From positions 7,281,001 to 7,345,000 of the forward strand of contig NC_089422.1 of assembly GCF_013426205.1 (NCBI RefSeq): a stretch of 64,000 nt of DNA, given 5' to 3'. Origin of the DNA: Metarhizium brunneum. Its lineage: Eukaryota > Ascomycota > Sordariomycetes > Hypocreales > Clavicipitaceae. A program made the translations under genes and the position numbers. The notes below the pieces were generated by a model. The model was not told the origin of the DNA. It saw nothing but the letters and a program-made list of their open reading frames with translations, and searched no databases. Of the stretch, positions 57,501-64,000 are shown in pieces (the stretch's first letter is position 1; each line of letters begins with the position of its first letter).

Positions 57501-60500
57501 ATACATGCTCCGTACGCATCCAAGTACAATGTGGTTTTCAACGCAGTCGTCGTCCCCGCACTTTCTTCCACAGCATAGTATGGCATATAATTTATGCGAG
57601 CGCATGTGAGATGGACGCAGGCCAGGCTGAGCATGACGGCCCGATGGCCCTGCTGGCCTTGGTCATGCACATCCTACCGCCTATGCGGCTACAGTTGCCT
57701 GCATCAGTTGCCACCATCTAGAATCGGCGGGCCGCAGGACGAGCCTTGAATTTGACTCGCATTTTGCTTGGTCAAGACACGATTGGCATTGCGGAGGTGG
57801 CTGTCATTAGGCGACAGATCGCCGAGAAGGACAGCCTGGCAAGGCCAGCAAGCAGCAGGGCCCAGGGATCAATTCTGATTCAGTCGCATTACTCCGTATT
57901 CGACTTGGAAAGGCTTGATGAGAAAGGGAGCAAAGCCACTGGGGCAAGCTGCAAGGCCATCAATAATTGATGAGCTATATGAAGGGCAAGGCTCGAGATC
58001 CAAAACATTAGCTCCTGCCACGACCTGGCGCTAGTACTAGTAACAGTAGTAGTAGTAGTACCCCGTACTCCGTGACAAGTCGAGGGGACGTATCTGCCGT
58101 AGCTGGGGAAAGGCTGTGGGCGTTGAAGCGCAAAACTCGGGGAAAGGCTGTCGTCGGTGTAGCAATGGGGGCTGAACTGGTCTAGAACCGGCAACGCGGA
58201 ACAGCAAATTCTGGTGTTTGATGAGCAGGTGAGTTGGAATGCCTTGGGGAATGCGCCGAGCTGTGTACTCCATATTATCTGAGGGCAGCGTGTTTTGTGT
58301 GTGTACGGAGTATGTATGTGCATGTGTTGTACAACATGCGAAGATCCCGTACCAAGTAACCCGCTGGCCTGTGCCAGTTTCCAGCTTGAAGACCGACTCC
58401 ATTACAACGCTGGCAGATGTGTGTGTACATTCAGAGTACATGGTATAAAGCATGCAACGGCATGGAGGGTACCCCGGTAGTTCCTCAATACGGGCTGTGC
58501 GTCCATCCAGTTAGGCCGTTGTCAACTTCAGCAGCGGCCTGAGCTCGGTGAAGGGTTCAGATGTCGGTTCCAATGCAGAACACCAGATAGGTCAGCAACC
58601 GAATACAGCGCTGGCTGTCTAGTAGTACCGACCTTGTTTTCTGTGCGTGCAGCTGTATTGTACTGCACAACCGAAGGCGCCAGCTACGCTGTACGGAGTG
58701 CTCGACGGAGTGCTCGACGGAGTGCTCCGTACAGGATTGTATTGTAGCCACTCCGTGTCCCGTATGGCATTCACAAATATTGCCATGGTTATGCACCAGG
58801 ATTGAAGGCGTGACTCGCATGGGGCGGAGATGGCGGTTTGTGGCACCACCCCAAGGTTCGGGGACGCCAAAGGGCTGGCTGGCATGGACAAAATTGCCTT
58901 TTTGCTGTGATTGGCATCCTGTGAAGGTCGGTTTCCTTTGGTCCTGGTCGACTCGAGGCGCGTTGGCACAGCATATGTTGGGGTTCCCACATCGAAGACT
59001 CCTTGCCTTTCCCTGCCCTCCACCTCTTATCCCAACATCAAATACATGTACTGGTACGTATGTATTCAGTTTGTACAGCATGCCTGCCGGGGCTGTGGGC
59101 TGGTTGGTGCTCGTGTGAGGGCTCGTGTGAGGATTGGATTTGGCAGCTCAGTACTCCGTAGGCGAGAGACGAGAATTGCTTCCCTGTTCCCTGTCGGTGA
59201 TTTCTCGCCGACCATTCTCCGCGCAAAGAAACTCCATATTACGTGCCCTTCGTGGGCGTATGTACATGGGCAAGGTCCTGCCTGTCTGACCTGCGTTGCC
59301 CGTTGCCCACTGCCCGCTGGTGCTTGGCTCTGCATGCTGCTGATGACGGAGGGCTGGTTTTTAATTGAATGCATCTGACCTCGCGTCACCGCATCATGTC
59401 GTCACCCAAACAGTCAGCCGGAGACTGGAGGTGTTGGACGGCGATCCGATGATTGTCGACCACGCTTCTTGTGTGCTTCGCGGGTGTTGGATTGGCAGTC
59501 GGTAATGGATGCCAGTCGACCCGAGTTTCTGGGTCTGTCGCCCTGTCGCCCACCCATGGCCACATGCATGGACGACTAGACAAAGTCAAAGGCATTTATA
59601 ACAACCCAGCTGAGAACAAGAGCCTCGAGATGCTCCATAGATACTGGCCTTGACATGCACCGAGACTCGATGCTTCCTCTCCCCGATCACCGCCCACATA
59701 AACTTCCGTCTACTTCCCATCTTGTCTAGCCTGTCCTCTTTCTATCACGGCGAACCTCCCCCTCCCTCACCTCAACAAGCCAAACAGCGGCTCCAAAGAA
59801 CCTGTTTTCCCCTTGCCTGCTGGGCAGCAGATCAAGTTTTATTTTGACTACTACTGCAGCTATTATAAAAAAAAACTCCCAGCCCCTCCAGTCCTGTCTG
59901 TTTCCTGCTTGGACTCTCAAACTGTCGACGGTCCGAGCCTCCTTGTGCGCAGCTGCTCTAGAAATAAAGCAACTCACCTAGGCCGCTCCTTCCCACTCCT
60001 CGCGCCGCGGCATCCGGTACTCGGAGCAGGCCGGCAACCTTCGACAAGACAACATTCACACACGCACGTGCGGATTGGTCTTGGTCATTTTCCAGACTCG
60101 GTCGCACTTTTTCTTTTTGCTCGCCTGATCCAGCAAACGACCTATTGTATCTATTACACCTCTCAACCCAGCTCACCGATACTTCCTTCATCTCACGCAC
60201 GCGCTGTCATTTGCCGGCCGGGGGGGTCCTAATACCGATTTGCAAAGTTCCACCGCGCCTATTCGCCAGCACTCCCGACTCATCTCTCTCCCACCGCCTT
60301 CCCATCAACGCCACCGCGTCCCAGCACCGAAATCCCCTTTGTTCGCGCAAACGTATTATCCTGGGCCGCCTCTGCTTGCGCCATTCTTCTACATCTTGGC
60401 TGTTAAGCGTCCTTCATTGCGCTACTGTTGTGGGAACTCTGCGTCTTGCCGGACTCTTGCCGGACTCGTTGGCGCCAAAATCGTAGTTTGGCATCGCAGC

Positions 60501-60752
60501 TTTCCCTGACCTTCGTTTGCTCCAGCCAGCCCATGGTTACTATGCATGCGCCACGGGAGTCGTTTTATTCACTGCCTCCGATGATGATGGCCGTTCACTG
60601 GACTTGAATCATTTGTCCTCACTGACTTTGACAGAAGTCCTCTCGCTTTCAGCAGTGGCAAGGTCCTCGTTTATTTAACCTTCGCACTCGGCCTCAATCC
60701 ATACTTATTCCAAGTATCTCAGGTCAAGGCTCTCTTGGCGCCCGTCCTCAAT
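54576..60752. other. 6.2 kb gene-poor region and leader of the FNIP-like gene
   Basis: I see no gene that I can support. Eight exact TACTCCGTA or TACGGAGTA copies lie between 54936 and 59160, together with the 12-bp tandem array at 58693, A-runs at ~55268-55290 and ~56573-56585, and a G-run at ~56538-56550. From about 59640 the plus strand becomes pyrimidine-rich, as expected for the promoter and long leader of the gene starting at 60753. Frames up to 174 codons show no domain. Confidence 0.5.
58693..58728. repeat. 12-bp tandem repeat (ACGGAGTGCTCG) x3 inside a GTAC...GTAC palindrome
   Basis: Three head-to-tail 12-bp units, the last with one change at its end (CTCC). Because the array is flanked by GT and GTAC, its ends read GTACGGAG and CTCCGTAC, so the whole block is close to palindromic at its margins. 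Confidence 0.85.
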
Positions 60753-63700
60753 ATGTTGGGAAGGCTGCTGCACCTGGGCTCTGGAGGCCCTGCCACGCCT
60801 ACAGTTGAGTCAAGCAGCAACAATGCGTCTCGCCCGATTCTGTCCCTCGAATCAGTGCAGGAGGATATTCATACTCGCAACCTTCTCTTTCCCGATGCTC
60901 AAGCCCTGTACCAACACCGGAACGATCAGGTTTTCCCCCTATCCACTACGCCTACTACGCCAGGCATATCTACGGCAAACGCTTTTGACTATAGCGAAGA
61001 TGTCGATCTTGATGTCAAGGATGTTCGAGTTGTTGTGATGCAAGATGCACTCGGTCCTGCCAATGCGTCTCTTCTGTTCGATAGTCACCCACCTCCAGAT
61101 GCCATGGCGACCTCGGACCGCTCCCCTGCTCTTCAGGAAGCCAGAAGAGACCCTATTTCATCGCGCAAGGGCAGCTTGACCCAGTCAGCAAGGCCTTTAG
61201 TGATACCATCAGAGAGCCCTCAGCCTCGACAGGGTGCCTTTGATCGCCGGGCATCTATCCACAGCCGAAGTCAGAGCTACCATGAAACCGAATCGCAGAG
61301 AGCTGCCCGCGAGTATAGGGAGGAACTGGCGACCTTCTCCAGTTGCATATTTGGGAATTCCGAGCTGATGGCATATAAGGGGACGTCGACAAAGGTCCAT
61401 GTAGTGCCAAGCGAGGCTCGCGCGAATGAATCAACTACGTCATCTGTCTTCAGCGATGGGAAGAGCTCCATTGGCCGTTCAAGTGGTCGTTCCAGCAAGC
61501 TTTCGCAATCCTACTCCTCGCAGGTTGTGTCGCCCACCATCGGAGCCTCGCATCCTCTCGGCGGAGTTCCTCCCCGTCAGAGTGATAGACGCAAAGTTCT
61601 CATTACGCGGCTGTTCCCTGTGAGTCTCGCCGCCGATGACGCCGATCATAGTGTTACACCACAAAACCACAATTCCGACGACAATGGTGGTTTCCCTTTC
61701 CCTGCGCAAAGCGACGAATCTTCTCACAAGAAGAAAAAGCCTCAACCGAAGCAGAGGCGTACACCCATGTATGCTGTGGTGCTCGTAGTGCAAATCCCAA
61801 AGCCCTCGTCCAGAATGTCGTCTGCTGTCCCAACCAAGTCTGTTTTCCGTGAGTCGGGCTCATACCAGGATCAGGAACTATTTTCCTCATCCTACAACTC
61901 TGCAAAAGCTGGCTGGAATATGATGTCAACATCAGGCATGTATGGAGAGGCCGCAGATTCTCTTGACATTGAGGATAGGATCGACTCTTTGACCCGACAT
62001 TGGGATATCATCATGAGAACCTTGACGCACCTCCAATCGCTCGTCGCCACAACGATACATTCGATGCTCAAGCAAGCTGACAGCACGTCTCCAGGCCCAT
62101 ATTCAGGGTCATCCGGCTCGAATTTCGTCTCTCGAACCCCTTCAATGACAGAACGTCGCGGAAATGAACTGCCCCGAGCTAAGCCACCTAAGAGCACCAC
62201 TAAGCTCGTGTCATTACTGCCAAACTGCCTCGCGGATGATGTCAACATTGCCTCTGAAGTTGGTTTGGCGCGAAGTAGAATCGTAATGGGACTCAGCGCT
62301 GCTCGCGTTATTACTGGCCAAGGTCGATGGGGTATTTGGCGTGACGAGGCCATCTGGACGTCGAAGTGGGCAGCATCCACGGAACGTACTGCTTTCTTTT
62401 ATAATCTTTTGACAGGGTTCCTTGCAACTCATACCGACTGGCTTCAAGCTTTGTGTGGCCCCTCATATCGTAAACGAGCCACTTTAGCCCGCCGAAATAG
62501 AAACGAGGAGGACCTGTCTCTGCCGGCCCGGACCATCATCATATCCGACGATAAAATGGCCGCTCGTCGACTAATTTTTCTTCTTTCTGCTTTCCTCCCT
62601 GCAAATCAGCAGATCCCTACTGCTAGAGCGCACAGGCCGAGTGCGTCGGCACCCGTTGGGGGATATTCCAACTCGCCGCCGACCTTCATCATACCCGTTC
62701 TTCGGGAAGAGTCTCTCCGTCGCAAAATCAATCGCCGAAGTGGGCTGAGACGGACGTCGCATTCTAGGACCACAAGCCAGAGCGCTAGGAACTCAGGCCA
62801 CGTTCCTCAGCTTGCGCAGATTGGCCTTGACCGTAACCACCAAAGGCGAGCATCTGATGCAGCATCAATTCGTACGACAAATTTGCCAATGCTGGGAACT
62901 GACCTTGTCACGCGTAAGAGCAGCGCGGCGACGACCACTACCATCATGCCCGAGACGACCACACCTCACTTCACGAGCGTCCAGCAACGCGACTGCCAAA
63001 GACGATCACGACCTGGAAGCAGCGGTAGTGTAGCAGCGGACGATTTGAAGCGATCTCTTAAGCGAGGCGAGCACAGTGGCCAGGCTGGTGGAGTTTCCCG
63101 ACCGCCTAGTTCTGGATTGAAATGGGGCAATTTGATAAATGGTCTTTGGAGTCCTCGTCGAAGAGACTCAATGGACAGTGGTACTTATAGTCAAGGCAGT
63201 GCTGATCTTCGATCTCCTATCAAAACTAGTTTCGGCAGAACCGACAAGCTGTCCGAAATAGTCAAGGAGTCTCCCGAGGAGCGATTTGGGGCTGCAATCG
63301 TGGACTCGGCACAGGAGGTCGACGCCCCTAGAGACAACTACAGCGGTGTGCGTGGACGAGGGTCCTTTGCACAGGCGGACCGGACGCCGGATCCCACTGG
63401 TGCTTTCGAATCCCCTGTAAAAACCTCGATCAATGCAGAAGACGGCGTGATTGACGTTGATGTGCCTTTCCCGGAGTATATCACGTCTTTCGAGTCGGCG
63501 ATTAGCTCCCCTTCCAGCAGCGGGTACTTGTCTACTCCCGGGCTGCCAAGTGGACTGGAAGCTTTTGAACAAACTCGCTTTGCCATCGAAGGCGATTTGC
63601 CTTTGAATGCTGCAGGATGGCTCAATCGCTTTCACCCAGACTTTGCGTTGCAAGCCCTGCCTCCGCAGGATAATCTCCTTGACAAAGTCAAGGCTGCTCT

Positions 63701-64000
63701 GCGAGCGGAGCCGTCCCCGGCACCCACCACCCAAAGTAATGATCTGTCTGAACGCTGGGTTGATGTAAGCAGCGTCATGATCGCAGATGCCACCAATAAC
63801 TCCGTCTCCCGAATTGTCTATCGTCGATTGGTCAAACCCAAGGCACAACACGACCCACCCAGCGGAAACCTTGGTGCTGGCGGATATACAATGCATACGC
63901 CATCGATCCTGCCTTATGAGACCCAACTAGAAGAGGAGTGGATTGAGGAGCCAATCTTCACCTGCGATGAAGCTCTGCGAGATGCGGTTGAAAGGGCGAT
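60753..64000 (+). CDS. Probable folliculin-interacting protein (FNIP/Lst4 family), 5' part (runs off right edge)
   Basis: Open frame from the ATG at 60753 to the end of the window, over 1080 codons without an intron. The N-terminus has MLGRLLHLG, VRVVVMQDAL and REELATFSSCIFGNSEL, then RRKVLITRLFPVS followed by PMYAVVLVVQIPKPS, the core of the FNIP/Lst4 N-terminal (longin-type) domain. A region with VGLARSRIVMGLSAARVITGQGRW and TERTAFFYNLLTGFLATHTDWLQ fits the middle (DENN-like) part. Long Ser/Arg-rich disordered stretches lie between. In the family, Lst4 with Lst7 acts as a GAP for the Rag GTPase Gtr2 and activates TORC1 at the vacuole. The C-terminal part is missing. The assignment rests on short motifs and is less firm than for the other genes. 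Confidence 0.72.
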   Translation, partial: MLGRLLHLGSGGPATPTVESSSNNASRPILSLESVQEDIHTRNLLFPDAQALYQHRNDQVFPLSTTPTTPGISTANAFDYSEDVDLDVKDVRVVVMQDALGPANASLLFDSHPPPDAMATSDRSPALQEARRDPISSRKGSLTQSARPLVIPSESPQPRQGAFDRRASIHSRSQSYHETESQRAAREYREELATFSSCIFGNSELMAYKGTSTKVHVVPSEARANESTTSSVFSDGKSSIGRSSGRSSKLSQSYSSQVVSPTIGASHPLGGVPPRQSDRRKVLITRLFPVSLAADDADHSVTPQNHNSDDNGGFPFPAQSDESSHKKKKPQPKQRRTPMYAVVLVVQIPKPSSRMSSAVPTKSVFRESGSYQDQELFSSSYNSAKAGWNMMSTSGMYGEAADSLDIEDRIDSLTRHWDIIMRTLTHLQSLVATTIHSMLKQADSTSPGPYSGSSGSNFVSRTPSMTERRGNELPRAKPPKSTTKLVSLLPNCLADDVNIASEVGLARSRIVMGLSAARVITGQGRWGIWRDEAIWTSKWAASTERTAFFYNLLTGFLATHTDWLQALCGPSYRKRATLARRNRNEEDLSLPARTIIISDDKMAARRLIFLLSAFLPANQQIPTARAHRPSASAPVGGYSNSPPTFIIPVLREESLRRKINRRSGLRRTSHSRTTSQSARNSGHVPQLAQIGLDRNHQRRASDAASIRTTNLPMLGTDLVTRKSSAATTTTIMPETTTPHFTSVQQRDCQRRSRPGSSGSVAADDLKRSLKRGEHSGQAGGVSRPPSSGLKWGNLINGLWSPRRRDSMDSGTYSQGSADLRSPIKTSFGRTDKLSEIVKESPEERFGAAIVDSAQEVDAPRDNYSGVRGRGSFAQADRTPDPTGAFESPVKTSINAEDGVIDVDVPFPEYITSFESAISSPSSSGYLSTPGLPSGLEAFEQTRFAIEGDLPLNAAGWLNRFHPDFALQALPPQDNLLDKVKAALRAEPSPAPTTQSNDLSERWVDVSSVMIADATNNSVSRIVYRRLVKPKAQHDPPSGNLGAGGYTMHTPSILPYETQLEEEWIEEPIFTCDEALRDAVERA

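Noticed and set aside
58557..59081. 174-codon minus-strand frame in the right gene desert
   Set aside because: Passes through the 12-bp tandem array (HSVEHSVEHSVQ) and has no domain.
63168..63926. 252-codon minus-strand frame opposite the FNIP-like gene
   Set aside because: Overlaps a long plus-strand coding region with recognisable motifs; no features of its own.
1..64000. CRISPR arrays, bacterial operons, rRNA genes or viral insertions
   Set aside because: No regular spaced repeats, rRNA sequence or viral proteins were seen; gene structure is fungal throughout.

Overview
This window looks like nuclear DNA of a filamentous ascomycete (Pezizomycotina, probably Sordariomycetes and perhaps Hypocreales; the order is inference). 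The evidence is many short introns (about 50-115 bases) with GT-AG ends and CTAAC/CTGAC-like branch sites, eukaryotic housekeeping genes with their closest known relatives in fungi, a nuclear tRNA-Gln, small non-autonomous inverted-repeat elements, and long gene-free stretches between genes. I found fourteen protein genes and one tRNA. Exon borders were placed by hand from splice signals and family conservation, and the total length of every intron-containing gene model is a multiple of three.

Layout, left to right. The 5' part of an OPT oligopeptide transporter gene runs off the left edge on the minus strand. Next come 5-formyltetrahydrofolate cyclo-ligase (+), a small TIR element, the nuclear import receptor Mtr10/transportin-3 (+), a 3.1 kb gene-free stretch, and an intronless 985-aa protein with five tandem Zn2Cys6-like cysteine modules (+). 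A Ras GTPase (-) follows, then a gene-poor block of about 8 kb (17.4-25.6 kb) with a second TIR element and many copies of a 9-bp motif. From 25.6 to 38.4 kb genes are dense: a MoaB/CinA-type molybdopterin-binding-domain protein with two micro-exons (-), glia maturation factor (+), NBP35 (-), tRNA-Gln (-), deoxyhypusine hydroxylase (+), RNA polymerase I subunit RPA12 (-) and the cohesin loader SCC2 (+). The right part carries a VCX1-type Ca2+/H+ exchanger (+), the GATOR1/SEACIT subunit IML1 (-), a ZRC1/COT1-type zinc transporter (+), a very GC-rich 2EXR-domain gene (+), a second gene desert of about 6 kb, and the 5' part of a probable folliculin-interacting (FNIP/Lst4) gene (+) that runs off the right edge.

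Most genes are core cell biology: one-carbon metabolism, nuclear import, Fe-S assembly, eIF5A hypusination, Pol I transcription and cohesin loading. Between 40.7 and 64 kb the products of four of the five genes act, in their known families, at the vacuolar membrane or on TORC1 signalling (VCX1, IML1, ZRC1, FNIP/Lst4). The parts most worth a second look are the five-module cysteine-rich protein, the strongly enriched TACTCCGTA motif confined to intergenic DNA, the two TIR elements, and several extreme gene structures: 9-nt and 18-nt exons, a 30-nt intron, and an initiator codon standing alone in its exon.
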